Assembly (NCBI GenBank): GCA_006176705.1
Contig: QRFJ01002286.1
Span: forward strand, 248,001 to 312,000
DNA from: Cocos nucifera
Lineage: Eukaryota; Streptophyta; Magnoliopsida; Arecales; Arecaceae
Direction: 5' to 3'
Length of the DNA stretch: 64,000 nucleotides
Both the position numbers and the translations under genes were made by a program. The first letter of the stretch is position 1. Each line of letters starts with the position of its first letter. Below the pieces are notes generated by a model. The model was not told the DNA's origin. It worked only from the letters and a program-made list of their open reading frames with translations, and ran no database searches. Shown here piece by piece: positions 1 through 11,934 of the stretch.

Positions 1-299
1 GCCTACTGATTTAGCTTCTAGAGCAAAATCTAATTACTAAAAATTATTTTAAAAAATAATTAATTATGAACCTATCTGTAGATGCACATGGATTAGTCAG
101 AGCCTACCTCGGATCCGTCTGTAGTCTATGTGGATTTCAGTACCCACTAAGAAATTAATATAATTTTTTGAATTAAAGGTAGAGGCTATCAATTCATTTA
201 AAAATAGTAGAAGAATTTTTACACTAAAGTCCAAGTCTTTAGAAATAATTAATTCAAGTATTAATAAGGTTTCATATTTTTCTTTCAGATAAATAAAAT
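1..299 (+). other. Untranslated leader of decayed copia element
   Basis: No coding potential is visible. The stretch runs directly into the copia polyprotein remnant and ends in a pyrimidine tract plus 'ttcag' before an ATG at 299, so I read it as the element's leader. The 5' LTR is not in the window. The assignment rests on position only. Confidence 0.4.
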
Positions 300-3200
300 G
301 ACTAGTGTAAGTTCGCTTCGTTCACTATTGGACAGTGACAAGCATTTAGGATCTGAGAATGAAAAGTATAGTATTGACCCTAATTAGGCAAACCCAAAGA
401 GAAATAGTCCTCTTGACCCTAATAGGCTGAACAGAAGAAATCAACAAGTGGTTGCTGATCAAGACTGTTATATAATAACACCTTGCAATTTCTTTATTTG
501 TGATACATCTACCTGGGTATTAGATACCGAGAGTCCAATTCATATATGCAATTCGTTGTATGAACATCAAATTGATAGAAAGTTTGAGAATGATGATAGA
601 TTCCTTAATGTTAGGGATGGAAGTAAAGTTTCAGTCCTAGCATTAGAAACTCTTGAGCTATTTTTCAAAAATAATAATATTATTTTAAGTAATTATCACT
701 ATTGTCCATCTTTTATGATGAACATAATATCTATTGGATTTTTGGCCCAGGATGGTTATTGTTTGTCAATTAAAAAAAAATTATTATGATATTATTATGA
801 ATGGTGTTACAATAATACAAGAATAATTAAGAAATAATATTTATATTTTGTTATAGTCTATTAGTATAATGTACACGTCTAATAAACATCCAAAACTAGA
901 TTATGTCTTCGATGTCTATCTTTGGTACTGTCGGCTCGATCATATAAATAAGAACATGATTAACAGGTTACTCAAGAAGATCAATATCCTTGATATTGAT
1001 GATTGTGAATCATTGAATATCTGTGAGTTCTATCTTCTTAGTAAGATAACCAAATTATCTTTTACTAGAAAGGATGAATGGGCCAATGAGCTTCTAGATC
1101 TAGTACATACTGATGTATGTGGACCTATGAACATATATGCTAGGGATGGGTTCTACTACTTTATTATATTTACTGACGATCTATTTAGATATGGGTACAT
1201 CTATCTTATGAAGAGTAAATCTGATTCATTTGAAATATTCAAACGATATCGAAATGAGGTAGAAAAATAACTTGGGAAGAGTATTAAAACTTTTCGATCA
1301 AACCGAGGAGGTGAATATCTTTTCAATGAGTTTTTAATATATCTAGAAGAGAATGAGATTCTTTCATAATGGATTCCTCCTGGAATACTACAGCATAATG
1401 GTATATCTGAAAGGAGGAATCGAATCCTGTTGGACATGATTCAGTCCATGATGGGGTTTGTGTCTGCCAATTTTCTTTTGGGGTTATGCATTAGAAACTG
1501 CACGTTATGTTTTGAACACTGTTCCGAGCAAGTCTATTGTAAAAACTCCTTATGAGATATGGACTGGACGTAAGCTGATATTCTCTTACTTTAGGATTTG
1601 GGGATCTCCAACTTATGTGAAATATTTGCAGGCAAAAAAGCTTGGACCTAGGTCTGATAAATGTTTGTTTATAGGATACTCTAAGAAAACTTAGAAATTA
1701 TTACTTCTACCTTGCTGAAGAGCAAAAGGTGTTCGTTAGCAATAGGACAGTCTTTTTAGAAAAGGAGTTTCTTATGAAAAGAATAGCTACCTCTAATATT
1801 GAGCTTGATGAAGTTCGACAGGTGGAAGAACCGACATATTCTAGTGAACTTGTAGAACTGAATTTAATAAGATCAAACCTAGAGTCCGTTGTAAAGACAT
1901 CCTTGAGGAGATCTGGTAGAGTACCGCATCAACGGTATAGATACTTAGTTTCTTAGTTCGGAATGGTGATCCTATTGAACTCGATGAGAATGACGAGGAT
2001 CCAATTACCTATATGGATGTCATGCAGATATCTAACTCTGATAAGTGGTTAGAAGCCATGAAGTTCGAAATGGAGTCCATAAAGATCAACAATGTATGGC
2101 CACTAGTTGATCCATCTGAAAGGATAAAATCCATTGGATGTAAGTGAATTTTCAAAAAAAAATGAAACATAGATGGAAAGATAGAGACCTATAAAGTCCA
2201 TTTGGTTGCCAAGAAATATCATCAGTATTATGGTATTGACTATGATGAGATGTTTTCTCCAATGGCAATACTCAAGTTCCATTTGGATTATGCTTGCGAT
2301 AGTAGCATACCTAGATTATGAGATCTGACAAATGAATGTGAAGACACCTTTTCTTAATGGAGAGTTGGATAAAGATGTGTATATGATACAGCTTGAGGAA
2401 TTCACATCCACAGATGAGTCCAAGGTGTGCAAGCTTTAGAGATCCATTTATAGATTGAAGCAGGTATCTCGAAGTTAGAACATGCATTTTGATAAGATGA
2501 TCAGAACGTATGGCTTCGTTAAGAACGAAGAAGAACCTTGCATGTACAAATGTGCTAATAATTCTGTAATAGTATTTCTTGTTTCGTATGTGGATGATAT
2601 TCTTTTAATCGAAAATGATATCCCTGCATTACAGAGAATAAAAATTTGGCTGTCGTCATAATTCTCCATGAAAGACTTGGAAGAAGCTTCCTACATCCTA
2701 GGGATGAAGATCTATATGAATATATCTAAAAGATTGCTTGGATTATTTCAGTCCACGTACATTGATACCATGCTGAAGAGGTTCAGCATGGAGAATTCCA
2801 TAAAGGACTATCTTCCGATAGGCCATGATATTTCTCTCTCGAAGAGGATTATCCGATAACTCCTTAAGAGAGAGAGCATATGAGTAGAATACCATATGCT
2901 TCGATAGTAGATTCTATTATGTATGCTATGACATGTACGAGACCAAACGTGGCATACTCACTAGGGATAGTGAGTAGATATCAGTCTAATCCGGATGAAA
3001 ATCACTGAAAGGTTGTAAAGATAATCCTGAAGTATTTGAGAAATACTAAGGATCAGTGACTCATCTATGGAGATACTAACTTAAAACTTATGAGATACAC
3101 TGATTTTAGTTTTCAGTCAGATCATGATGATAGCAAGAGTGTGTCAGGTTCTGTGTTTACCCTGAACAAAGGAGCAGTCTGCTAGCAGAGTTCCAAGCAG

Positions 3201-3572
3201 CACATTATGATCGATTCTATGTGTGAGGCGGAGCATGTCGCAGCATCCGATGCTGCAAAGAAAGCTGTATGGCTATGAAAGTTCATCGACGAGCTAGCAG
3301 TGGCACCCTTCTTGGATAGTTCGATTCTACTATACTGTGATAGCACTGGAGCCATAGCTCAAGTGAAGAAGCCGAAGGCACATCAGTGCACCAAATATAT
3401 TCTGCATCGCTACCATCTTGTATGTGAAATCATAGAGCGAGGTGACATCGAGCTTCAGAAGATCGATGGAAAGGAGAATGTGGCCGACTCATTTACTAAA
3501 GCTCTCAAAATCAAAGAGTTCGAAAATCATAAATGGAAGATGGGTATTCGATACAGTTCTGAGTGGCTTTAA
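299..3572 (+). pseudogene. Ty1/copia gag-pol polyprotein, degenerate
   Basis: Copia-order domains are visible in broken frames. A protease-side WVLDTESPIHIC motif lies near 510-555. The GAG-pre-integrase LWYCRLDHIN lies near 920. The integrase core begins at LVHTDVCGPM (~1100), with the integrase C-terminal part (TPYEIWTGRK, DKCLFIGYS) at 1540-1690. Reverse transcriptase spans about 2040-2870 with the catalytic YVDD at ~2590. RNase H ends at 3300-3572 (YCDSTGAIAQ, ENVADSFTKAL). The order protease-integrase-RT-RNase H is diagnostic of Ty1/copia. Only about 50 codons separate the first ATG from the protease region, so most of gag is deleted. Stops and frameshifts occur throughout (for example at 789, 1270, 1694, 1956, 2859). 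The element cannot encode a functional polyprotein. Confidence 0.92.
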
Positions 3573-3585
3573 TCTAAGTAAGAGT

Positions 3586-5684
3586 TGTTGAAAAATATAT
3601 CCTAAAGCCAATCATCTAGACTATAGATGGTTGAGCTAAATATAATTTATATTTAAATTTTAATTGAATAAAATTATTATTCTGATAATTTCATCACTTT
3701 ATGCATCTTCCTGTAATGAACTTTTTGTGATGATGTCCTTAAGACTATTTAGATTCGATAAAGAAGGATTTGTCGTTTAGTCTTTAAACTGATCGTGACC
3801 AAATAATTCATTGCTACCTAGGATGATAATGTTAATCAAGAGTGGATCGTTGTGTACCATAAATATTGGTTGTCCTCTTAATCAAGAAGCATAGTGATGC
3901 TGTTATGGCATATAGGTGAAATATAGGGATACATTTCACTGATTGTGATCCAACCGTGGAGCTCTCTTCTGCTAAGATTGCTCATGAAGGATACGAAAAT
4001 ATATGTTCCTTAGACTTGAGATCACCATGATGACTTGCAAATAACTTACTATACTTAGGTACCGGACTATCTGAATTTCTAATTCAGTGACGGAAGGCTA
4101 TTGGATGCAGTCAAGTACTTGGCTTGTCGGTGCATGAGTTAAAATGGGATTGACCCCTCCAAGTGTTGGAGCAAGTGCATCACTATATTTCAATTTAGCA
4201 AATCTTCGATTGGGGTAGTCCACATGATGGATGCTGAATTTTGAAATACAATGTAGATGAATTTTTAGGATTGACAATTAACCCTAGATTATCCTATGAG
4301 CATCGTGGTCAAGAAGATGAATTATACAGTAATCATATACCATATATTCATCATTGTTGCATTGCGACTTTTCGACCTATCTTGGACATGGGGTACTATT
4401 GCTAGATGATCACATTGATTGGTATAGAAAATTAGTTCTTATGCTACCGGCTTAGGATTCGAACCAATGGGGTCATACACAATAAAAATTTCTACCTGAT
4501 CTGATGACTGATCAAAAGTCCCACTAGATTAAAACTTGATTATTTTTTAAAGAATTAATTAGTAATTAGATTATTGATTAGCTCAATTTGATTGAGCAAT
4601 GAGGAATTGATCAAGTCAAATTGAATCTAATTCAATTTAGTTGACCTGATCAGATCATGTGATGATCTAATCGGTTAGAAAGATGGATCTTGATTTGATC
4701 AGAGGTTGAACTAGATTAATTTCTAATTTGATTAAAAATTAATTAAGTTAGGTTAAGCATAATTTGATTGAGTTTATTCTGATTTTAATTGGTCAAGATA
4801 AATTGGTTTAGATGAAACCAATTTGATCAAAATTCAAAGTTTGTTTGAATTTCCTTCTCCCTGCACATTGAACTTTGACCCATGTTCCTTCTCCATGCAC
4901 ATTGGGATTTCTCTATGCCAGAAGAGTGTTTGTGCCTCTCCTATTCCTACATTTGACCTGATCCAAAAGTTGGATGAGGTTGGGATTGTTTGAGTTTTGA
5001 ATTCAAATGATAGATTTGAATTTTAATTACTCTACGCCATGTCATTTTATCTCACATCCTTTTTGGTTTTACGTGAACATTCTCCATGCTAATATCTGAT
5101 ATTGGTGCTCTCTCCTTTTTTTCTTTGACCTGGTCTAAGTGTTGGATTAGATTAAATTCATTTGAATTTGAATTCAAATGAGTTGGAGGTTGAAACAAGT
5201 TCAACCTCCCAAACTTATCCATTCCTCACGCCATCCTTTGTTTTGTTTTCTCGCCTAATTTTTAATGGTTCAAAATATGGGCACGCTGATAAGAAGCTCC
5301 TCTATGAGTTTCTTAAATGATTTTAGCATTGGAAGTAGATAAGCTACTTATTTGAATTCAAATTTAGATAGAAGGTTGAAACAAGTTCAACCTCCAACCC
5401 TTATCCTCTCCATGTAGTTTTTCCATCTCACGCACACCAATAAAAAGGGTATTTTTTTTTGGCATGCGTGGGTTTTGATGAGAAGGATCTGAGGTGTGAG
5501 ACAGAAATCAGAAGAAGGATGCTTCTCTTTTGGCGTGAGGTTTTCCAAAGAGAAAAAAGTGTCAAGGTCATATGGGTGTGTGCTGAAACTTTAGAGTTGG
5601 GACTCTAAGTTTTAGATGAAAAGTTTTGAATGCTGTGAATGCCAGATTTCCACTGATTTTCTACCACCACCTCATCATCGTCCA
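3586..5684 (+). repeat. 3' LTR of copia element, first part
   Basis: The LTR starts 14 bases after the RNase H stop, at TGTTGAAAAATATATCC. It shares a recognisable backbone with the solo LTR at 38442-39947: the 'gatgatgtccttaagactatttagattcgata' stretch near 3730 matches its 38587 counterpart, and similar text continues for several hundred bases. The LTR is cut at 5684 by insertion of the gag-only gypsy element and resumes at 10165. Total LTR length would be about 2.5 kb, long for copia. The 5' partner LTR is outside the window. Confidence 0.75.
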
Positions 5685-6751
5685 TGTTGACGCAAAAATT
5701 GGTCGTCGTCGAAATCCGCTGGAGTGGAAGTCGATGAGGTCACCGCCGAAGACCTGCAAAATAAAGTTCCGTCCAGAGTCGATGGGGGGTGGCTCCGACA
5801 GGACCCTCCGACGATCAAGTCAGCTCCGATCAATAGAAATGGAGTGCTCGAAAATGAGTTCCGGAGCTTGGAGAAGAAGAGGAGAGCTTAGAGATCAGAG
5901 ATTTGAGATTAGCGTATCTGGAGGGTCCTTTATAAGCGGAGCTTAATTGATGTGACGGTCATACCGTCTGGTAGAGAGCCGTTGGGGCCGCATGGAGTTC
6001 GGTACGAAGAGGAAGACATCGTCAGGTGGATAGTGACAGCCATACTGACAGGTCATGGGCCGCATGGGGCTGGTTACGAAGGGAGTGGTGTCGCCAGTAG
6101 TGGCGGCCATATTGTCTGGTCTTGTCGTCTGTTGTAGACTGATGGCGATAGTTCGTCCAGAGAAGTTTGGACTTGTAGGAGAGTTCGGTTGAAAAGGAAA
6201 GCTTGGAAGGAGCTCAACCGTAGAGGAGTTCGGAGGAGCTCGACTGGCTGAAGGGACGGTCGCTTGAGGAGTTTGGGCGCTGGGAAATTCTGTTAAAGTC
6301 CGACCGCTTGGAGTTCAAGGAGCTCGACCGTAGAGGAGTTCGGACGAGCTCGACTAACTGAAGGAACGGCCGCTTGAGGAGTTCGGCGAGGGACGACCGC
6401 TGAGGAGTTCGGGCATGGAAAATTCCGTTAAAGCCTAACCGCTTGGAGTTCAAGGAGCTCAACCGCTAAGGGTTCGAAGGAGCTCGGCCGCTGGGAGTTC
6501 GGCTCGGCCGCTAAGCAGTTCGGCTAAAGCCCGACTGCTGGGAGTCCAAGGAGCCCGGCCGCTAAGTAGTTCGGTCGGCTGAAGGGGTTCGGTCCGGATG
6601 CTGGGAGTCCGAAGGAGCTCGACCGCTGAGAAGTTCGGCCAGCTATAAGGGTTCGGCTAAGACCCATCTGCTGAAGCTCTTCCGTGGCTACTGATTGCAT
6701 TAGGCTGAGCATCGAACTAGACTTCGGTAGGAGCGGGGTTTATCCCCAACA
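5685..6751 (-). repeat. 3' LTR of gag-only element (5685-10159)
   Basis: This 1067-bp LTR is closely similar to 9136-10159. Its middle (about 6180-6700) is built of short diverged tandem units of the type 'aggagctcgaccgctgaggagttcgg', so the length difference between the LTRs probably reflects unit gain or loss. Confidence 0.9.
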
Positions 6752-6775
6752 CTAGCCCCCCCACTCCCGAGTTCG
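6752..6775 (-). other. Polypurine tract of gag-only element
   Basis: Read on the minus strand, the bases just before the LTR are ctcgggagtgggggggctag, a purine-rich tract of the kind that primes plus-strand synthesis. This fixes the element's orientation. Confidence 0.65.
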
Positions 6776-7079
6776 AGACTCGAAGGAAGGGAGTGCAAGA
6801 AAGGCGACTGCCGAAGTCTTCTTCTAGGCTCCGTGCTGGTTCAGATCGAAGCTCAGAGGAAATCTCATCTCCAGCTAAAGTGATATTGAAGTTGAAGCCC
6901 AGGATAGATTCCATCTCCAACTGAGATTGAGGTAGGCCTCGTCTGCTACGATCGAAGTCGGAGGTTGAGCTCCTCGGGGGCGATATTGTCTCCAGCAGGC
7001 GAGGTTAATACGGATGCTTGGAAGAGATCCTATCTCTAGCCGAGGTCGAAGTTAAAGCTCTTCAGTCGAGGTTGGCCTG

Positions 7080-7790
7080 GTCACTCAGGGGAGATCTCAT
7101 CTATCGTCGAGGTTGTCCACGGTCGCTCGGGAGAGATCTTATCTCTAGCCGAGGTTGACTTTGTCACTCGGAAGAGATCTTATCTCTGGCTGAGGTTGTT
7201 GCTCGTGTTAGGACGAGGTTCTCTTCCTGTTCCTAATGGACCCACGGTCACTCGAAGAGATCTTATCTCTAATTGAGGTTGACTCGATCGCTCGAGAGAG
7301 ATCTTATTTCTAGCGAGGGTCGCTCGGAAGAGATCTTATCTCTAGCCGAGGTTGACTCGGTCGCTCGGAAGAGATCTTATCTCTAGCCAAGGTTGTTGCT
7401 CACATTAGGATGAGGTTCTCCTCCTATTCCTAATGGGCCCATGGTCGCTCGGGAGAGATCTTATCTCTAGTCGAGGTTGACTCGATCGCTCGGAAGAGAT
7501 CTTATCTCTAACCAAGGTTGACTCGATCGTTCGGAAGAGATCTTATCTCTAGCCAAGGTTGTTGCTCGCGTTAGGACGAGGTTCTCCTCCTGTTCCTAAC
7601 GGGCCCACGATCGCTCAGGAGAGATCTTATCTCTAGCCGAGGTTGTTGCTCGCGTTAGGACGTGGTTCTCCTCCTATTCCTAACGAGCTGTGGGGGTACA
7701 TAAGGGCCGTTGTCAGGGCCTCTCCCTCCATCTCATCCTTTGTGAACGAGGCCTTCACTCGAGAGAGATCTTATCTCTAGCTGAGGTTGA
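7080..7790 (-). repeat. Tandem repeat with AGAGAT-CTT-ATCTCT core
   Basis: More than ten diverged units of roughly 35-45 bp carry 'ggaagagatcttatctctagccgaggttg'-type text. They are interspersed with a longer unit around 'gcgttaggacgaggttctcctcctgttcctaac' (near 7210, 7400, 7570, 7650 and 7795). Each short unit contains a small inverted repeat, AGAGAT and ATCTCT separated by CTT. The longer unit is the same sequence that forms the tandem array on both sides of the gap at 57670-58369. Confidence 0.85.
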
Positions 7791-8149
7791 TGCTCGCGTT
7801 AGGATGAGGTTCTCCTCCTGTTCCTAACGCGGCAATTATTGGCTGCTTCTTTCCTGTCATCGCATAGTTTTCACATCCAGAAATAACATTATTGAAAGAA
7901 AAGAATTTTATTGAAAGAAAGTTACTGACAGCGCATCCCCAAATTCTATGTTTCAGGGTCGTGGTAGCATTGTTCCTCCGCATTTTCTCCGACAGTAAGT
8001 CCCGGGTCGGACTACCTCCTCAATCTCATGCTAGCCTTCTCAATTTGGAGCAAGCTCTTGGCTTTATCGCTGGAAGATGATGAATCACCGATGTACCAAG
8101 CTTCTCTCCGGAGTAACATTGATGACGCCGTGAGGAGACCAATCTTGTC

Positions 8150-9013
8150 ATTTCTAGTTACGGCAATGCCCTTGGCCGATCTTCTCCTGCTTCAGGCTGG
8201 CGTCGAAGGAATTTACCCAGCCACCCCTTTTTGACGAGCTCCTCAATTTTGTCTCGAAGCTGGATGCATTCCTCGATGTCGTGGTCCATGGTCGCGATGG
8301 TAGAGGCAGTACTTGCTTTGATCATGCTTGTTTGGGGGAGACCGTAACCCTTCTGGTCTTGACAGCTGGTTCTTAACTTTAGTGAGAATCTAAGTTCGAG
8401 GAATGTTGATGGGGGCGTAGTCGCGGAACCTTCTGGGAGGAGGGCTTCTTTGCGCCCCTCTGTTGGGGCTTCCTCAGTGGTGGGCTCGAGGAGTTCGGGC
8501 TCGCCTGCTTTCAGAGGGAGTCCGTAAGCATGGTCGAACTTCATTCCGATGACGAGCTTCGAGGTGGAGTTCAGCCTTACTTGCACCGAACTTCATTCTG
8601 CTTTCCCACGAAACTCTCTATGGGAGAACTTCCTACTTCTTTCATCCGGACTTCCTTGACGACGAGCTCGAGGGGGAGCTCGGCTTTTCTTAAGCTGCCA
8701 AACTTCATTCTACTTTGGTGGGAGAACTTCTGCTCTCCGTTTCTTCTTCCTTAGGATGATTGGTATGCCCGAATGCTTTTTCTTAAGGTCGGTTCCTCAC
8801 ATCCTCATGGCGGATTTGCTAACAAAATTTCCGCCAGAGGTTGTTGCATGGCCAGCATCATCTCGATGGGACCACGAATCCGACCAGCAGGTTGAACTGC
8901 TCCACGTCTGCGGTGGCTTCGTGTGGAACCTGAGCTATCGGAGCTGCAATGGGAGTAGGTGGACCTGGCGCGCAGGACGCCGATCGTCGAGTCAAAGCTC
9001 TCCTGAAAGGCAT
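8150..9013 (-). pseudogene. Gag remnant of gag-only element
   Basis: The minus-strand start ATG at 9013 begins MPFRRALTRRSASCAPG and stops after about 51 codons. The opening matches the gag of the left inverted arm (MPPRRASTRRSTAS at 55709). A second block at 8158-8586 contains HDIEECIQLRDKIEELVKKG, the post-capsid segment seen in Tat-lineage gag proteins. The central Retrotrans_gag domain that is readable at 56270-56700 is missing here, replaced by short repeats around 8500-8720. It is not translatable as one protein. Confidence 0.75.
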
Positions 9014-9114
9014 TTTCTCTTCGGGAAGAGAAAAGAAAGATCTCCGGAGAGGGAGGAGAAAAATCATCGCCGAGCACTCTTTTAAGAATAAGAAAATCTC
9101 GGAGGTTTGGGAAT

Positions 9115-9135
9115 GCCCTTCCTCTAGCGCCAATC
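9115..9135 (-). other. Primer-binding site of gag-only element
   Basis: The minus strand reads gattGGCGCTAGAGGAAGGG directly after the 5' LTR end. The same layout (LTR-gatt-TGGYGCTAGAGGAAGG) recurs at 55585-55605 and in weaker form at 61545-61566, which supports conservation. I cannot name the tRNA with certainty. Confidence 0.6.
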
Positions 9136-10159
9136 TGTTGACGCAGAAACTGATCATCACCGAAATTCGCTGGAGTGGAGGCCAATGAGATCGCCGTCGG
9201 GGACCTACAAAATAAAGTTCCATCCAGAGCTGATGGGGGGGTGGCTCCGGCAGGACCCTCCGACGATCAAGTCAGCTCCGGTCAACAGGAATGGAGTGCT
9301 CGAGAATGAGTTTCGAAGCTTGGAGAAGAAGATGAGAGCTTAGAGATCAGAGATTCGAGATTAGCGTATCTGGAGGGTCCTTTATAGGCAGAGCTTAATT
9401 GATGGTGACGGCCATACCGTCTGGTAGAGAGCCGTTGGGACCGCATGGAGTTCGGTACGAAGAGGAAGGCATCGTCAGGCGGATAGTGACAGCAATACTG
9501 GCAGGTCATGGGCCGCATGGGACTGGTTACGAAGGGAGTGGTGCCGCCAGTAGTGGCGGTCATATCGTCCGATCTTATCGTCTGTTGCAGACTGATGGCG
9601 ATAGTTCGTCCAGAGGAGTTTGGACTTGTAGGAGAGTTCGGTTGAAGGGAAAGCTCGGAAGGAGCTCGACCGTAGAGGAGTTCGGAGGAGCTCGATTGGC
9701 TGAAGGGTCGGCCAATTGAGGAGTTCGGGCGCTGAAAAATTCCATTAAAGCCCGACCGCTTGGAGTTCAAGGAGCTCGACCGCAGAGGAGTTCGAGGAGC
9801 TCGGCTGGTTGAAGGGATGGCCGCTTGAGGAGTTCGGCTGAGGGACGATCATTGAGGAGTTCGGGCGCTGGGGAATTCCATTAAAGTCCGACCATTTGGA
9901 GTTCAAGGAGCTCGGTCGCTAAGCAGTTTGGCTAAAGCTCGACTGCTGGGAGTCCAAGGAGTCCGGCCGCTAAGTAGTTCGACCGATTGAAGGAGTTCGG
10001 TCTGGACGCTGGAAGTCCGAAGGAGCTCGACCGTTGAGGAGTTCGGCCGACTGTAAGGGTTCGGCTAAGATCCGTCTGCTGAAGCTCTTCCATGGCTACT
10101 AATTGCATTAGGCTGAGCATCGAACTAGACTTCGACAGGAGCGGGATTTATCCCCAACA
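9136..10159 (-). repeat. 5' LTR of gag-only element (5685-10159)
   Basis: This 1024-bp LTR has TG...CA ends and contains the same subrepeat block as its partner (about 9640-10060). The two LTRs differ by scattered substitutions and small indels, so insertion is not very recent. Confidence 0.9.
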
Positions 10160-10164
10160 GTCCA

Positions 10165-10605
10165 TAAAGTCTTCTGATCTTCTAGAGCATCCGAAAGTTC
10201 GAGAGCAGTTCATCAATTGGATCGATGAAGATTGATTGTCGAAGGCCTCGAAGAGGAGTTAGCACTCCGGAGGGGCTGATCAGGACCAGGAGCTCCATGT
10301 GGACTCACCATAGAGGTTGGACACGTGTGCGGCTGTAGCGTGATGGAAAGCATCTTTCGGTGGATCCAGATTGTGGTATTCATCTACCCACGCATAGATA
10401 CAATGTTCTAAATATAGATCGATCAGCAAATATGATTTACTGATCGAAAGTATTTTATTTTTCTAATGCATATTAATATATCAAAGATCCCGAGTAGGAT
10501 TTTATGATTAGATCATAGCATGCATAGAATTAACTTTAGATTAATTCTGCTTCCACTGTAGTTAATTTTCAAAAAAAAATTGAAAGGCATATCCTAAATC
10601 CTGTT
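10165..10605 (+). repeat. 3' LTR of copia element, resumed part
   Basis: This sequence joins directly to 5684 once the nested element and one GTCCA copy are removed. It matches the end of the solo LTR at 38442-39947 in layout: 'gacacgtgtgcggctgtagcgt' near 10320 against 'gacatgtgtgcgactgtgacgt' near 39654, followed by an AT-rich tail. The exact 3' terminus is unclear; I place it near the 'ggcatatcctaaatcctg' at about 10587-10605. Confidence 0.65.
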
Positions 10606-10610
10606 GGTTT

Positions 10611-10928
10611 TTCTTCAGCTTCCAAAATCGAAGAGAGTCCAGAGCAAGGTGGAGCTCTAGATACAGATGAATCGGACACGAGATGAGAGACTTGGAAGGA
10701 TGAGAGGTGACATTGCCATGTGAAGTTTCTATTACCATAGAAGGCTATCCCAACCGGATCTTAGGTCAAAAGGTTCACAGCCATTGATGAAGGTAGGATC
10801 GAGCGGCTTAGCTCGACTCCCATATTTGCCCATCCATGAGATAGCAGGCATGCCCAGGGCGTGAGGGCAAAATGGATCACAAGCTCTCAAAGACAGATAG
10901 AGGCCAAACATCGAGTCAAGATGGAGAT
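10611..10928 (+). other. 3' internal tail of a second copia element
   Basis: No ORF is visible. The stretch ends in 'gtcaagatggagat' immediately before a TGTTG-starting LTR, the usual polypurine-tract position of plant copia elements. I take it as the last few hundred bases of a mostly lost internal region. Confidence 0.4.
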
Positions 10929-11918
10929 TGTTGAAAAAAATATTTTAAAATTTAGTCCACAATAAGCCCAGAGGTTCAGGATGATGAAGAGAGTCCAACG
11001 AACCCAAGAACGGTCTTAATGGAGTCCAAACAGAGAAGTTACGTGCGAAAGAAAGATCAGACGAGATAGCACGGCCCTCGAGCCCACCGAAAGGGCCCAC
11101 AAGTGGCACCGACCGATGGCGGTAGGGCTTAGACCGGTAGCATGCGGCGGTGGTAGGCCAGCCCAGGCATGCAAGTGCGCATGCAGGCTGCGTGGGAGCA
11201 GGCCATGCAGGCACTAGGCCCACGCGGTCCATCATGAACTATCGGTCCACAGCGCCTGTATGGACCTTCTAGTAGTTTTTCAAATCATTTCACACGATCC
11301 ACGGTACTATTCCATGGACCGATCGTGATTCAACGGCTTAGAGAAGAGCCAATCATGATCGAACGGCTGAAACTTGATCTAGGGCATGATTAGGCGTGAT
11401 GGGTTGCTATTTTGCACGATCCAACAATCAGGAGAGCTTCCGGTCACGATCGAATTGATCAAATGCATTCGTAACTTGATCCGGACACTATGTGCGTAAT
11501 TGGACTGCTCTAGAGTGAGCCGATCATGATCTAATGGTCCAAACGCGATCTCAGATATGTTTGGGATTGGATTTTCTAGTCAAATATTGTTTTTGATTTT
11601 CTAGAGTCTATATAATCCCGATTGACGAACCATTTATTGCGTCGGAAAGCTGATGACATTTTGAAGGTGCTGGGAGGCTTTTTGAGAGATTTTAGAGAGC
11701 TTTTATAAAGATGTTGAGACTTCTTTATTGAGAGACTTCTTGTATAAATGTTGAGTGATAAGTTTCTTATATTTATTGATTTTCTTTCTCTCATAGTGAA
11801 GTTTGTACGTCCTATGGAGGTAGACATCGATCTAATCTACATATTTGATTGTATGCTATCTCTTATTTTTTATTTATTTATTTTTATAATATTGATATGT
11901 GATCGAGTATGATATAAA
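10929..11918 (+). repeat. LTR of a second copia-like element
   Basis: It starts TGTTGAAAAAAATATTTTAAAA after a purine-rich ATGGAGAT. It contains a TATA-like 'tctatataatcccg' near 11609 and ends in AT-rich text. A decayed primer-binding site for initiator Met-tRNA follows (TGATATCAAAAAG against the consensus TGGTATCAGAGCC). Length is about 990 bp. The end point is set by the putative primer site, not by a matched second LTR. Confidence 0.5.
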
Positions 11919-11934
11919 TGATATCAAAAAGATC
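11919..11934 (+). other. Decayed initiator-Met tRNA primer-binding site
   Basis: TGATATCAAAAAGATC differs from the copia consensus TGGTATCAGAGCC mostly by G-to-A changes, as expected for methylated silenced DNA. It directly follows the LTR-like sequence. Confidence 0.4.

Larger units (their letters stand above)
5685..10159 (-). mobile_element. Gag-only non-autonomous Ty3/gypsy element
   Basis: This is a complete LTR element of 4475 bp. LTRs lie at 5685-6751 and 9136-10159, both TGTTGACGC...CCCCAACA on the plus strand. It is flanked by a perfect 5-bp target-site duplication, GTCCA, at 5680-5684 and 10160-10164. Orientation is minus: a primer-binding-site-like GGCGCTAGAGGAAGG follows the LTR at 9136 when read on the minus strand, and a purine tract precedes the other LTR. 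The internal 2.4 kb holds gag remnants and tandem repeats, but no protease, RT, RNase H or integrase that I can see. It is a LARD/TR-GAG-like dependent element. The gag text and primer site resemble the Tat lineage, so a Tat element is the likely helper (inference). Confidence 0.9.

Noticed and set aside
7080..7790. CRISPR-like repeat/spacer pattern
   Set aside because: Units and spacings are diverged and of uneven length, lie inside an LTR element of a plant genome, and have no associated cas genes.
8028..9223. Overlapping plus-strand ORFs inside the gag-only element
   Set aside because: The minus strand carries the gag wording, start context and primer site; plus-strand frames are shadows.
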